64,000 nucleotides of DNA from Streptomyces sp. NBC_01446 (GCF_026340095.1 NZ_JAPEPO010000002.1:1116001-1180000), one strand, 5' to 3'. Counted from the stretch's first letter, positions 17,901 to 30,576 are shown. The notes: generated by a model from the sequence alone, not told the origin. Numbers and translations are program-made.

Positions 17901-17928
17901 GGTGACGCTGCGTCTGAAGCGGGTCTGA
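14914..17928 (+). CDS. GH38 alpha-mannosidase
   Basis: A 1004-residue cytoplasmic alpha-mannosidase. The catalytic domain begins at about residue 255 with GHAHIDSAWLWP, whose H260, H262 and D264 lie in the zinc/substrate site. The nucleophile D374 follows in LPDTFGFAAGLPQI. The central three-helix region and C-terminal beta domains are present, and length is normal for bacterial GH38. It removes alpha-linked mannose with retention. The ATG at 14914 is preceded by CGGAG. It ends a LacI-controlled locus and is followed by a very strong terminator. Working with the GH5-type enzyme it could dismantle imported N-glycan or mannan fragments. Confidence 0.93.
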   Translation: MHDDRTLVEARLKRVLDERIRPAVYPESVPLEVAVWNAPGEPVPVAEGLAATPEPIAVGARWGAPWATCWFRVTGTVPEAWAGRTVEAILDLGFDENMPGFQCEGLVYRPDGTPVKGLNPRNQWVRIGAPVEGGEEVRLHIEAASNPVILDYHPFLPTQLGDKETAGSEPQYTLARMDLAVLDETVWQLVMDLEVLGELMAELSVESARRYDILRAVERALDAVDLQDVNGTAAAAREQLTDVLSAPAVPSAHRISAVGHAHIDSAWLWPLRETVRKVARTTSNMTALLEDEPDFVFAMSQAQQWAWVKEHRPEVWARVKKAVADGRFVPAGGMWVESDTNMPGSEAMARQFVHGKRFFLDEFGVENDEAWLPDTFGFAAGLPQIIKAAGSKWLLTQKISWSQTNKFPHHTFQWEGIDGTRIFTHFPPVDTYNCSMKGSEIAHAAKNFKDKGVARHSLAPTGWGDGGGGTTREMVAKAARLRDLEGSAQVVWETPEEFFKKAEAEYPNPPVWVGELYLELHRATLTSQARTKQGNRRSEHLLREAELWAATAAVRAGFPYPYEELDRIWKTVLLHQFHDILPGSSIAWVHREARRTYERVAEELNGIIGAAQRALAGEGPGTLVFNSAPHTRDGVPAGGARTPVVEGEAAIASRAAGGFVLENGLLRVEVDDRGLVVSAYDLVAGRETVAPGRAANLLQIHPDFPNMWDAWDVDEFYRNTVTDLMDADEVAPGDGTSVRIVRTFGDSRVTQVLSLAAGERRLVIDTEVDWHETEKFLKLAFPLDIHAERYASETQFGHFYRPTHTNTSWEAAKFEACNHRFVHIEEPGWGVSLVNDSTYGHDVTRTVRDSDSGTTTTVRVSLLRAPRFPDPETDQGVHRFRHALVPGAAIGDAVREGYRINLPERQVTGSGEVAPLVGVDHDAVVVTAVKLADDGSGDVVIRFHESRGGRVRATLTAGFEIAAAAATDLLERPLADAADPERDGDRITLTLRPFELVTLRLKRV

Positions 17929-17937
17929 GCAGGTGTC

Positions 17938-17973
17938 GTCCGGTGGGCCGGTCACGGAACCGGCCCACCGGAC
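17938..17973. terminator. Strong bidirectional terminator
   Basis: A perfect 15-bp stem (GTCCGGTGGGCCGGT against ACCGGCCCACCGGAC) with a 6-base loop fills the 52-base gap between the converging alpha-mannosidase and glgX genes, and should stop transcription from both sides. Confidence 0.9.
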
Positions 17974-17980
17974 GGCGCGT

Positions 17981-20110
<2,130 letters not shown>

Positions 20111-20213
20111 CCGGCCACCGTACGGATGATCTTGGATTCGGTGTCGTCACCGCGCCGCCCGCACCCCGCCTGTCGCGCGCCCGGCCCTCGTGTGCCGCCG
20201 TCCTGACATGCCG

Positions 20214-20248
20214 CCGGGCCGCGGCTGCGGAAGCAGACCGTGGCCCGG
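20214..20248 (-). terminator. Terminator after the ATPase-fold gene
   Basis: A long stem, CCGGGCCGCGGCTGC against GCAG plus CCGTGGCCCGG, with a GGAA tetraloop and one bulged base. It sits between the stop of the ATPase-fold gene (20283) and the start of glgX, on the path of minus-strand transcription, so glgX probably has its own promoter. Confidence 0.75.
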
Positions 20249-20282
20249 TGCGGCGCGCTCCGGACGGGGCGCGGTGCTGATG

Positions 20283-20858
20283 TCACATCGCCGGCGTCGG
20301 GCGTACCACCCTGCGGGGGACGGACAGTTCGGGCCGGTGTGCACGGGCCGCCGGGGCGGCGGCCACGAGCGGGTCCGTGACCGCTGAGCCCGCGAACGCC
20401 GGGACCGGCACCTCGCGCGGCATCTCGAGCGCCTCGCCGATGCGCGGCGCGGGACCGACGGGAACCAGCGGGGCGCGCTCACCGAGACGGGCACGGCGGG
20501 AGAACCAGATGATCTTTCCCGTGGCCGTGGCGCAACCGCCCCAGCCGTCGCTCAACGCGGCGATCTCCGCGAGACATCCCTGGGGGGCGTAGTGCGGGCC
20601 CGGCAGGTCACGCTCGTGGTCGGACACCGCGGTGATCAGGTGCTGGCCGTTCCACCACATCTCGACGGCGGTGTTCTTGTCCGTGGCGTGCTCGTCGATC
20701 GTGTGAAGCAGCACCTCGACGCCGCGGCAGACGGGCTCTACGAGAATGTCCAGCTTCCAGTACCGCAGGTGGGCGGCCAGAATGCGCCTGACCTGCGAGA
20801 CACGCTCCGAGCTGACCTCGACGTCGAGGTGGTAGTAGCAGGGCACTGCGGTATTCAT
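20283..20858 (-). CDS. GHKL ATPase-fold regulatory protein (anti-sigma/SpoIIAB-like)
   Basis: A 191-residue protein. Residues about 15-130 resemble Streptomyces ATP-binding proteins of the HATPase/RsbW type: an N-terminal helix (SSERVSQVRRILAAHLRYW), then VEVLLHTIDEHATDKN in the position of the N-box, then WGGCATATGKIIWF in the position of the G-box. The canonical Bergerat residues are partly replaced. Such proteins often control sigma factors or partners by binding or phosphorylation. The C-terminal 55 residues are proline/alanine-rich. It starts at ATG 20858 after GGAG. It lies next to GlgE-pathway genes, but no functional link is shown. Confidence 0.65.
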   Translation of the reverse strand: MNTAVPCYYHLDVEVSSERVSQVRRILAAHLRYWKLDILVEPVCRGVEVLLHTIDEHATDKNTAVEMWWNGQHLITAVSDHERDLPGPHYAPQGCLAEIAALSDGWGGCATATGKIIWFSRRARLGERAPLVPVGPAPRIGEALEMPREVPVPAFAGSAVTDPLVAAAPAARAHRPELSVPRRVVRPTPAM

Positions 20859-21064
20859 CGTCTTCGGCTCCTCACCGGCGAAGCTCCCGCTCGACGTTCG
20901 CCCCCTACAGGCCGTACCCCGAACACGTAGCGTGAGCACTGATCGCTCCTGAGTCAGCCCCATCATGAGAGCGCTACTCCATTCGTGCAACACGAGGAGC
21001 CGCTTCCGGCGTCGTTGAAGCTCCAACAGGACGGGAAGTGCCGCCAAATGCACCATGGGACGGA

Positions 21065-21091
21065 GTACCGATCGGCGTAACGATTCGGTAC
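21065..21091. promoter_or_regulatory. Inverted repeat upstream of the DUF5133 gene
   Basis: GTACCGA and TCGGTAC are exact inverted copies separated by 13 bases, about 70 bases before the DUF5133 start and within the 304-base divergent gap 20859-21162. Arm length and spacing fit a dimeric regulator site. No other feature is obvious in the gap. Confidence 0.45.
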
Positions 21092-21162
21092 CTCTCCGTG
21101 CACGGCCCCCGCGCACCGACCCGGTGCACCGTGCGCTCCAAGAGTGGGAAGTGAACAGCGAC

Positions 21163-21435
21163 ATGTTGCTACCTACCAAAACCGAAGTCGCCAGACATCT
21201 GGCGCAGTACCGCGCATGGGAACGCCTGCGGCTCGCGGCACCCGCCGACCGCCAAGTGCGGGCCCACTTCGAGGACACGGCCTACACGCTGTGCGTGCTG
21301 ATGGGGAAGCGCTGCGGGCGGGAGGCCGCCGACGCGGCCGAACGCTACCTCCGCCCCAGCGTGGAGCATCCGCCGATGGCCGCACCGCCGCTCGCGGCGC
21401 CCGCGGTCGCGGTCGCCGCCCTCAGCGGGCGGTAA
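21163..21435 (+). CDS. DUF5133 domain protein
   Basis: A 90-residue protein of a short family found in Streptomyces. The recognisable core is LLPTKTEVARHLAQYRAWERLR followed by VRAHFEDTAYTLCVLMGKR. Function is unknown. The ATG at 21163 is chosen because this matches the family's N-terminus; the in-frame extension back to 21055 is basic and lacks similarity. The C-terminal 20 residues are alanine/proline-rich. Genes of this family are often near ATPase-fold regulators, as here, where it is divergent from one. Confidence 0.7.
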   Translation: MLLPTKTEVARHLAQYRAWERLRLAAPADRQVRAHFEDTAYTLCVLMGKRCGREAADAAERYLRPSVEHPPMAAPPLAAPAVAVAALSGR

Positions 21436-21567
21436 GGCTGGACCGTCCGGCAGAGGCGGGACGCCGGCCGACACGCCTGAACCAGGACATTTCCTGACAG
21501 GCCGAGCCCGGTCGGCTCCCGTAGCGTGTCGCCGGAGGGACGCAGCCCGTCGATGACAGCCTGCTGT

Positions 21568-21586
21568 GCCCGGCCGCGCGCCGGGC
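21568..21586 (+). terminator. Short GC-rich hairpin before glgE
   Basis: GCCCGGC-CGCGC-GCCGGGC, a perfect 7-bp stem, lies about 130 bases after the DUF5133 gene and 100 bases before glgE. It could end DUF5133 transcription or be a leader structure of the glgE mRNA. The rest of the 251-base gap has no clear promoter that I can see. Confidence 0.4.
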
Positions 21587-21686
21587 CAACTGGTGTGCGA
21601 GTGACGGCACGTCCCGTGGCGCATGTGAACCCGGCGGGCCCCCGACCGAGAGCGGGCCTGCCTCGAGCACGCCGGAGGTGCAAACG

Positions 21687-23692
21687 ATGAACCCAGGCAC
21701 GGTGACGGGTCGCGTCCCGATCGTGGACGTACTCCCGGCCGTCGACTGCGGCAGGCGTCCGGCGAAGGCGGTCCCGGGCGAGACGTTCGAGGTCTCCGCC
21801 ACGCTCTTCGGCGAGGGCCAAGCCGCGGTCGCCGCCAATGTCGTGCTGCGCGGCCCCGACGACCGGCCGGGCCCGTGGATCCCGATGCGCGAACTGTCCC
21901 CGGGCAGCGACCGCTGGGGCGCCGACGTCACCCCCACGGGCGTGGGCAACTGGACGTACACGGTGGAGGCGTGGGGCGATCCCGTGTCCTCGTGGCGCCG
22001 GTCCGCCGGCATCAAGGTCCCGGCCGGGATCGACACGGAGCTGATCCTGGAGGAAGGCGCCGCGCTGCACGAGCGGGCCGCAGGCGGCGTCCCGGAACAG
22101 GCGGGCCGGGACGCGGTGCTCGCGGCCGTGGACGCGCTCCGCGACGAGAGCAGGCCGCCCGCCGCCCGGCTCGCCGCGGCCCTCGCGCCGGACGTGACCG
22201 CCGCCCTGGCGGAGCACCCGCTGCGCGAACACGTCTCGCGCTCGGCGCCCATGCCCCTGCTCGTGGAGCGCGAACGGGCGCTGTACGGAGCCTGGTACGA
22301 GATGTTCCCGCGCTCCGAGGGCGCCGTGGTCCGCGACGGGGAGCGGCCGGTGAGCGGCACCTTCCGCACGGCGGCCGAGCGCCTGCCCGCCGTCGCCGAC
22401 ATGGGCTTCGACGTGGTCTACCTGCCCCCGATCCACCCCATCGGCACCACCTTCCGCAAGGGGCCGAACAACACTCTGTCGGCCGACCGGTGGGATGTCG
22501 GAGTGCCGTGGGCGGTCGGCTCACCCGAGGGCGGTCACGACGCGATCCACCCCGACCTCGGCACCCTCGACGACTTCGACGCCTTCGTGCGCCGGGCCGC
22601 GGAACTCGATCTGGAGATCGCGCTGGACTTCGCCCTCCAGTGCTCGCCGGACCACCCGTGGGTGGAGAAGCACCCGGAGTGGTTCCAGCACCGGTCGGAC
22701 GGGACCATCGCGTACGCGGAGAACCCGCCGAAGAAGTACCAGGACATCTACCCGATCGCCTTCGACCAGGACATGCCCGGCCTGGTCGCCGAGACGACCC
22801 GCGTCCTGCGCTTCTGGATGGACCACGGCGTCCGCGTCTTCCGCGTCGACAACCCGCACACCAAGCCCGTCGTCTTCTGGGAGCGGGTGATCTCCGACAT
22901 CAACCGCAGCGACCCGGACGTGGTGTTCCTCGCCGAGGCCTTCACCCGGCCCCCCGTCATGCGGGCGCTCGCCAAGGCCGGTTTCCAGCAGTCGTACACG
23001 TACTTCACGTGGCGCGACACGAAGCAGGAGCTCACCGAGTACCTCACGGAGCTCTCCCGGGACACGGCCGCCTACATGCGTCCCAACCTGTTCGTGAACA
23101 CGCCCGACATCCTGCCCGGCTACCTCCAGAAGGGCGGCCGCCGCGCCTTCGAGGTGCGTGCCGTGCTCGCGGCCACGCTCTCCCCGACCTGGGGGGTGTA
23201 CGCCGGGTACGAGCTGTGCGAGAACACGCCGGTCCGCGAGGGCAGCGAGGAGTATCTGCACTCGGAGAAGTACGAACTGCGGCCGCGTGACTGGGAGTCG
23301 GCCGAGCGGTCAGGGCGTTCCATCGCCCCGCTCATCACCACCCTGAACCGCGTCAGGCGGAACCACGGCGCCCTTCGCCTGCTCAGGAACCTCCACTTCC
23401 ACCACACCGACAACGACGCGCTGATCGCGTACAGCAAGCGCTCGGGCCCCGACACGGTCGTGGTGGTCGTCAACCTCGACCCCCACCACACCCAGGAGGC
23501 GACGGTTTCTCTGGACCTGCCTCAGCTCGGACTCGACGCGCACGCGAGCGTGCCGGTCCGCGACGAGCTGACCGGCGAGACATACCAATGGGGCAGGACG
23601 AACTATGTGCGCCTCGAGCCGGGCCGCGCGCCCGCGCACATCCTCACCGTCCTGCGACCGTCCTCACCGCCCACCGGAGGGTCACCCACCAC

Positions 23693-23696
<4 letters not shown>
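21687..23696 (+). CDS. glgE: Alpha-1,4-glucan:maltose-1-phosphate maltosyltransferase GlgE
   Basis: A 669-residue GH13_3 enzyme that transfers maltose from alpha-maltose-1-phosphate to the non-reducing end of alpha-1,4-glucan. An N-terminal beta domain (residues 1-100) and a helical insert precede the barrel. The nucleophile is D388 (FRVDNPHTKP) and the acid/base is E417 (FLAEAFTRPP), an offset of six from the published Streptomyces coelicolor GlgEI numbering. PIHPIGTTFRKG and NPPKKYQDIYPI are GlgE signatures. ATG 21687 follows GGAGG at 21674-21678. Its ATGA overlap with treS and the genes after it give the full GlgE pathway. Confidence 0.97.
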
Positions 23697-25405
<1,709 letters not shown>

Positions 25406-25460
25406 CCGGCGGCCCCGCACCCCTGGGACCGTCTGTCCGCCCTCGAAAGGAGTCGTCGCC

Positions 25461-26831
25461 ATGCCCAAGGCCGCACTGCAGAGTCCGACCGGCGTCAGCC
25501 CCTCTCTGCTGCTGAACTCACTCGCCGGTCTGCTCCACGAATGGCTGCCCCGGCAGCGCTGGTTCGCGGGAAAGGGCCGGCCCGTCACCGGGCTGACCCT
25601 GGCCTCGATGACCGAGCTGCACCCGGGCTGCCTGCATCTGCTGGTGCGCGCCGAACACGCCGAACAGGTGACCCGCTCCGGCTCGGGCACGCCCCCTGCC
25701 GACAATCTCTACCAACTCCTGCTCGGCGTACGGGAGATGCTGCCGCCCTCTCTAGCGCCCGCCTTCATCGGCCGCGCGACCGAGGGCCCGCTGACCGGCC
25801 TCATGGTGTACGACGCCTTCCAGGAGCCCCGCTCGGCCGGGCTGCTCCTCGAGCGGCTGCGCCACCCGGGCGCGGCGGGCCCCCTGCGCTTCGAACGCGA
25901 CCCGCAGGTCAGCGTGCCCGCGGGGCTCACGCCGCGCGTCCTCGACGCCGAGCAGTCCAACACGTCGCTGGTGTACGGGGATTCGTACATCCTGAAGGTC
26001 TTCCGGCGCGTCCAGGCCGGCGTCAACCCGGATCTGGAGGTGCCGCAGGCGCTCGCCCGGCAGGGCTGCACCTGCGTGCCGGGGCCCGTGGCCTGGTTCC
26101 GTACGTCGCAGCCCCAGCAGGCGACGCTCGGTGTCCTCCAGCCGTTCCTGCCCGGCGCGGACGACGGCTGGACCCTCGCGCTCCGGTCGCTCTCCTCGGG
26201 CAGGGACTTCACCGACGAGGCGTACGAACTGGGGCGGGCGACCGCCGAGGTCCATCTCGCGCTGACCGCGGCGTTCCCCGTCGACGCACCTGAGCCCCAC
26301 CGCAACCGGCGCCTCGCCGCTGCGATGATCGAGCGCCTCGACTCCACGGCCCGTTCCGTGCCCGCGCTGCTTCCGCACGCGCCGGGGCTGCGGGCCGCGT
26401 TCGACGCGTTCGCGCTCGTCGACTCGGCGCGGCCCGCGCAGCGCATCCACGGCGATCTCCATCTGGGGCAGGTGCTGTCGTCGGGACAGCAGTGGTTCGT
26501 CATCGACTTCGAGGGCGAGCCGGCCCGCCCTCTCGCCGAACGCCGCCACACACAGTCCCCCGTACGCGATGTCGCGGGCATGCTCCGCTCCTTCGACTAC
26601 GCGGCCCGCACCCGCCTGCCCTGGCGGCCGGAGTGGTCGCTGCGCTGCCGGGACGCGTACTGCGCCGGCTACGCGGCCGAGTCGAAGTCGGACCCGCGCG
26701 AGGAACCCGACCTGCTCCGCGCCTACGAGACGGACCGGGCGCTGTACGAAGTCCTGTACGAGGCGAGGCACCGGCCCGACTGGCTGCCCGTGCCGATGGC
26801 GGCGATCAGCCGCCTCGCCGAACCCCGTTGA
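25461..26831 (+). CDS. mak: Maltokinase (Pep2/Mak)
   Basis: A 456-residue kinase that makes maltose-1-phosphate from maltose and ATP. It has an N-terminal maltokinase cap (LHEWLPRQRWFAGKGRPVTGL) and an APH-like kinase core with NTSLVYGDSYILKVFRR, the catalytic loop IHGDLHLGQVL and the metal-binding WFVIDFEGEP. The ATG at 25461 follows AAAGGAG with good spacing. Its position between treS and glgB is the standard Streptomyces pep/GlgE arrangement. The pathway runs trehalose, maltose, maltose-1-phosphate, linear glucan, branched glucan. Confidence 0.96.
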   Translation: MPKAALQSPTGVSPSLLLNSLAGLLHEWLPRQRWFAGKGRPVTGLTLASMTELHPGCLHLLVRAEHAEQVTRSGSGTPPADNLYQLLLGVREMLPPSLAPAFIGRATEGPLTGLMVYDAFQEPRSAGLLLERLRHPGAAGPLRFERDPQVSVPAGLTPRVLDAEQSNTSLVYGDSYILKVFRRVQAGVNPDLEVPQALARQGCTCVPGPVAWFRTSQPQQATLGVLQPFLPGADDGWTLALRSLSSGRDFTDEAYELGRATAEVHLALTAAFPVDAPEPHRNRRLAAAMIERLDSTARSVPALLPHAPGLRAAFDAFALVDSARPAQRIHGDLHLGQVLSSGQQWFVIDFEGEPARPLAERRHTQSPVRDVAGMLRSFDYAARTRLPWRPEWSLRCRDAYCAGYAAESKSDPREEPDLLRAYETDRALYEVLYEARHRPDWLPVPMAAISRLAEPR

Positions 26832-26895
26832 ACCAGGCGGCGGCAACCCCGCCGTCCGCCTGCCGAAACCCCATCCCGCCCGAGGAGACAAAACC

Positions 26896-29157
26896 GTGGC
26901 AGCTCGCAAGACCTCCGCCCCCAAGACTGCCAAGCCCGGCAAGCTCGGCCCCGGTCGCCTCACCGTCCCGCCCGCCCCCGCGCTGGACGGGTCGGACCGC
27001 GGACGTCTCCTGTGGGGTGAGCATCACGACCCGCACTCCCTGCTGGGCGCGCACCCGGTGGACGACGGTGTCGCGTTCCGGGTGCTGCGGCCGTACGCCC
27101 AGGCCGTCGCCGTGTCGGTCGAGGGCCGGCGCGTGGAGTTGCGCGACGAGGGTGACGGTCTGTTCACCGCGGTGCTGCCGCTCGACGCGATTCCCGCGTA
27201 CACGCTGCTCGTGACGTACGACGGGGACGAGAGAGAGGTCGAGGATCCCTATCGCTTCCTGCCCGCGCTCGGGGAGTTCGACCTGCATCTGATCGGCGAG
27301 GGGCGGCACGAGGAGCTGTGGACCGCTCTCGGCGCCCAGCCGATGACGCACGAAGGGGTCGTGGGTACCCGGTTCACGGTGTGGGCGCCGAACGCCCGGG
27401 GCGTGCGCGTCTGCGGTGACTTCTGCGCCTGGGACGGCACCGCGTTCCCGATGCGGTCGCTCGGTTCGTCGGGCGTGTGGGAGCTGTTCCTGCCGGGCAT
27501 CTGCGAGGGAACGCTGTACAAGTTCGACATCACCCGCCCCGACGGTTCGCACACCGTGCGCGCGGACCCCCTGGCCCGGCGTACGGAGGTGCCGCCCGCG
27601 ACCGCGTCCGTCGTGACGGAGTCGTCCCACACGTGGGGGGACGCGGCCTGGATGGAGCGGCGCGGGCAGCGTCCGGTGCACGAGGCGCCCTTCTCGGTGT
27701 ACGAGGTGCATCTGCCGTCGTGGCGCCCGGGTCTGAACTATCGCCAGCTCGCCGACCAGCTCGCGTCCTATGTGAGCGATCTGGGCTTCACCCACGTCGA
27801 GTTCATGCCGGTGGCGGAGCATCCCTTCGGCGGGTCGTGGGGCTACCAGGTCACCGGGTTCTACGCCCCGACGTCCCGCATGGGCTCCCCCGACGACTTC
27901 CGCCACCTCGTCGACACCCTGCACCAGGCGGGGATCGGCGTCCTCATGGACTGGGTGCCGGCCCACTTCCCGAAGGACGACTGGGCGCTGGCGGGCTTCG
28001 ACGGCACCGCCCTGTACGAGCCGCAGGACCCGCGCCGCGCCGAGCACCCCGACTGGGGCACCCTCGAGTTCGACTACGGCCGCAAGGAGGTCCGGAACTT
28101 CCTGGTCGCCAACGCCGTGTACTGGTGCGAGGAGTTCCACATCGACGGCCTGCGGGTCGACGCCGTGGCCTCCATGCTCTACCTCGACTACTCGCGCGAT
28201 GAGGGCCAGTGGTCGCCGAACGAGCACGGCGGCCGCGAGAACCTCGACGCCGTGGCCTTCCTCCAGGAGATGAACGCGACGGTGTACCGGCGCTGCCCGG
28301 GTGTCGTCACCATCGCCGAGGAGTCGACCGCCTGGGACGGCGTCACGCGGCAGACCGACCACGTCGGCCCCGGCGGTTTCGGAGGCCTCGGCTTCGGCCT
28401 GAAGTGGAACATGGGGTGGAGCCATGACTCGCTGGCGTACATCGTGCACGAGCCCGTGCACCGCAAGTACCACCACAACGAACTGACGTTCTCGATGGTG
28501 TACGCCTACAGCGAGAACTACCTCCTCCCCCTCTCGCACGACGAGGTGGTACACGGCAAGCGCGCCCTCGTGTCGAAGATGCCCGGCGACTGGTGGCAGC
28601 GGCGCGCCGACCACCGCGCGTACCTGGGCTTCATGTGGGCCCACCCAGGCAAGCAACTCCTGTTCATGGGACAGGAGTTCGCGCAGGGAGCCGAGTGGTC
28701 GGAGGCGCACGGCCCGGAATGGTGGCTCCTCGACCCGGCCTACGTCGCCGAGGCGGACCACCGCGGAGTCCTCGATCTGGTGCGTGACCTCAACCACGAG
28801 TACGCGGCCGCTCCTGCCCTGTGGGAACGGGACACCACGCCCGCCGGGTTCTCGTGGATCACGGCGGACGCGGCCGACGACAACGTCCTCGCGTTCCTGC
28901 GGTTCGCGGCGGACGGCACTCCCCTGCTCGCCGTGTGCAACTTCTCCCCGGCGGTCCGCGAGGACTACCGGCTCGGCGTGCCCGACTCGGTCCCCGGCTG
29001 GTCCGAGGTCCTCAACACGGACGCGGCGCGGTACGGCGGCAGCGACATCGTCAACTCCGGTGTCCTCAAGCCGAACCCGGAACCGAGCCACGGCCGGCCC
29101 GTCTCACTCCGACTGACGGTGCCACCCCTGGCGACGGTGTGGCTGCGTCCTGCCTGA
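26896..29157 (+). CDS. glgB: 1,4-alpha-glucan branching enzyme GlgB
   Basis: A 753-residue GH13_9 enzyme that introduces alpha-1,6 branches. It opens with a lysine/proline/alanine-rich tail of about 35 residues, then two CBM48-type beta domains, of which the first includes HHDPHSLLGAHP and the second TRFTVWAPNARGVRVCGDF. The catalytic barrel has D422 (LRVDAVASMLYLDY) and E475 (TIAEESTAW), spaced 53 residues as in Escherichia coli GlgB, plus LPLSHDEVVHGK. GTG 26896 is preceded by CGAGGAG. It closes the glgE-treS-mak-glgB operon; no obvious terminator hairpin follows. Confidence 0.97.
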   Translation: MAARKTSAPKTAKPGKLGPGRLTVPPAPALDGSDRGRLLWGEHHDPHSLLGAHPVDDGVAFRVLRPYAQAVAVSVEGRRVELRDEGDGLFTAVLPLDAIPAYTLLVTYDGDEREVEDPYRFLPALGEFDLHLIGEGRHEELWTALGAQPMTHEGVVGTRFTVWAPNARGVRVCGDFCAWDGTAFPMRSLGSSGVWELFLPGICEGTLYKFDITRPDGSHTVRADPLARRTEVPPATASVVTESSHTWGDAAWMERRGQRPVHEAPFSVYEVHLPSWRPGLNYRQLADQLASYVSDLGFTHVEFMPVAEHPFGGSWGYQVTGFYAPTSRMGSPDDFRHLVDTLHQAGIGVLMDWVPAHFPKDDWALAGFDGTALYEPQDPRRAEHPDWGTLEFDYGRKEVRNFLVANAVYWCEEFHIDGLRVDAVASMLYLDYSRDEGQWSPNEHGGRENLDAVAFLQEMNATVYRRCPGVVTIAEESTAWDGVTRQTDHVGPGGFGGLGFGLKWNMGWSHDSLAYIVHEPVHRKYHHNELTFSMVYAYSENYLLPLSHDEVVHGKRALVSKMPGDWWQRRADHRAYLGFMWAHPGKQLLFMGQEFAQGAEWSEAHGPEWWLLDPAYVAEADHRGVLDLVRDLNHEYAAAPALWERDTTPAGFSWITADAADDNVLAFLRFAADGTPLLAVCNFSPAVREDYRLGVPDSVPGWSEVLNTDAARYGGSDIVNSGVLKPNPEPSHGRPVSLRLTVPPLATVWLRPA

Positions 29158-29171
29158 GGACCGTCGAGACG

Positions 29172-29300
29172 TCACTCGAAGGCCGCCGCCTCACGCAGGG
29201 CGGCGGCCACGGCCTTCACCACTTCCGGGTGCCGGGCGGCCAGGTCGTGGATCTCGGGGGATCGGCGCGGAGGTCGTAGAGGGCCCACTCGGAGTCGTCG
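29172..29300 (-). pseudogene. C-terminal remnant of an arylsulfatase
   Basis: Read on the minus strand, the stretch encodes DDSEWALYDLRADP, then after a one-base deletion near 29254 the frame continues EIHDLAARHPEVVKAV and ends at a stop at 29172. The pattern WxLYDLxxDPxExxDLAxxHP is the C-terminal signature of the sulfatase family. The catalytic Cys/Ser-x-Pro-x-Arg region is absent. It fills the gap between glgB and the pentapeptide gene. The upstream limit is uncertain. Confidence 0.7.
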
Positions 29301-29352
29301 TAGGGCGCGCCAGGACGGTGTGGGGTGCGATCCCCGACGCGGACCCGTGGAG

Positions 29353-30522
29353 TCACGGAGTGGACCGCAGCGGCGGTGCCTGCCACGTCATCGCTGGTGG
29401 CTGGAGCAGGGGCGAGGGCTCGGGGCCGGGGTCATCGGTGTCGACGACGCCGGCGGCCGAGGGGTCGAAGCCGGCGGGCCAGCGCGTCTGCTCGCTGGCC
29501 ACGGCGCCGGTCAGACGTGCTTCGACCAGGTCGGCGTTTGTCAGGTCGGTGCCGCGCAGGTCGGCCATGCGCAGGTCGGCGCGGCGGAGCACCGCGCCGC
29601 GGGCATCGGCCTTGCGCACGTTCGCCTCACGCAGGTCGGCCTCGGTGAAGTCGGCGTCACGCAGGTCGGTTGCGACCAGCTTCGCGCCCCGCAGGTCGGC
29701 CAGAGTGCAGCGAGCCCGGCGGAGAACCGCGGTCGTGAGGTCGGCGTGCCGCAGGTTGACCGAGACCAGGGACGCCTGGGTCAGATTGGCGCGGTACAGG
29801 CCCGCCGCCTCCAGGCAGGCGCGGTCGAGGTTGACCTCGGGGAACCACAGGCCGTCGCAGTCGGCCCGTCGCAGGTCGGTGCTGCTGAGATTGACCCAGG
29901 ACTGCTCCCGGTGCTGGCACAGGACGCCGAGCGCGGTCAGCGCCACCTGGGTGTCGGCTGCGCGGGTCTCCAGGGGTGCGATGTCGTTGATGGGTACGTC
30001 CGCCGCCGGCGATTCCGGCCCGGTGAGCGGCCAGGGCAGGTGTGTACGCAGATATGCGGCCAGGATGGAGATGATGGCCTCGCGATCGCGAGCCGACTGC
30101 TCCGCGATCCGCCACAGCGCGTGCAGCCCGCCGATGCGCACGTCCAGCTTGTCGCTGCCGAGCTGGTCGACCGCCCGGCTGAACCGGTCGGTCACGTAGC
30201 CCTCCTGGGTGGCACGCAAACCGTCCTGGCTCACCCGTAGTTGCCGCCACGTCGCGTAGGCGCCGAAGAGTACGACGAGACCGCCGACCGCCTGCAGAAG
30301 TGCCGTACGGACATCGTTCACCGCCTTCAGGCGGTCTTGCGCGGCGACGCTCGCCCCGGCGAGATCGTGGTCGACCACCAGCCCCGGCAGCACCACGAAC
30401 ACCGCGCCCAGTACGACCAGCCCCGCCGCCCCGGCCAGTAGCGCTGCGGCTCCACGGCGCCTGGTCAACCGGTCGAGCCACGCCTGACGCCCGTTGCCCT
30501 GCTCCCCCGTCCCCATGGGCAT
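29353..30522 (-). CDS. Membrane-anchored pentapeptide-repeat protein
   Basis: A 389-residue protein. Two hydrophobic segments at about residues 25-50 and 78-92 should anchor it in the membrane. A helical linker (FSRAVDQLGSDKLDVRIGGLHALWRIAEQS) follows, then about 28 pentapeptide repeats of the A(D/N)LXX form between roughly residues 210 and 350, which fold into a right-handed beta helix. The last 40 residues are proline-rich. Linkers of this kind precede pentapeptide domains in many bacterial membrane proteins of unknown role. The start may be either of two closely spaced ATG codons (30522 or 30516). Confidence 0.85.
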   Translation of the reverse strand: MPMGTGEQGNGRQAWLDRLTRRRGAAALLAGAAGLVVLGAVFVVLPGLVVDHDLAGASVAAQDRLKAVNDVRTALLQAVGGLVVLFGAYATWRQLRVSQDGLRATQEGYVTDRFSRAVDQLGSDKLDVRIGGLHALWRIAEQSARDREAIISILAAYLRTHLPWPLTGPESPAADVPINDIAPLETRAADTQVALTALGVLCQHREQSWVNLSSTDLRRADCDGLWFPEVNLDRACLEAAGLYRANLTQASLVSVNLRHADLTTAVLRRARCTLADLRGAKLVATDLRDADFTEADLREANVRKADARGAVLRRADLRMADLRGTDLTNADLVEARLTGAVASEQTRWPAGFDPSAAGVVDTDDPGPEPSPLLQPPAMTWQAPPLRSTP

Positions 30523-30576
30523 CAGAGCCTAGGCGCGGCCCTGTAAGCGATCAAGGGGACAGGTTGCGCCTGCCCC

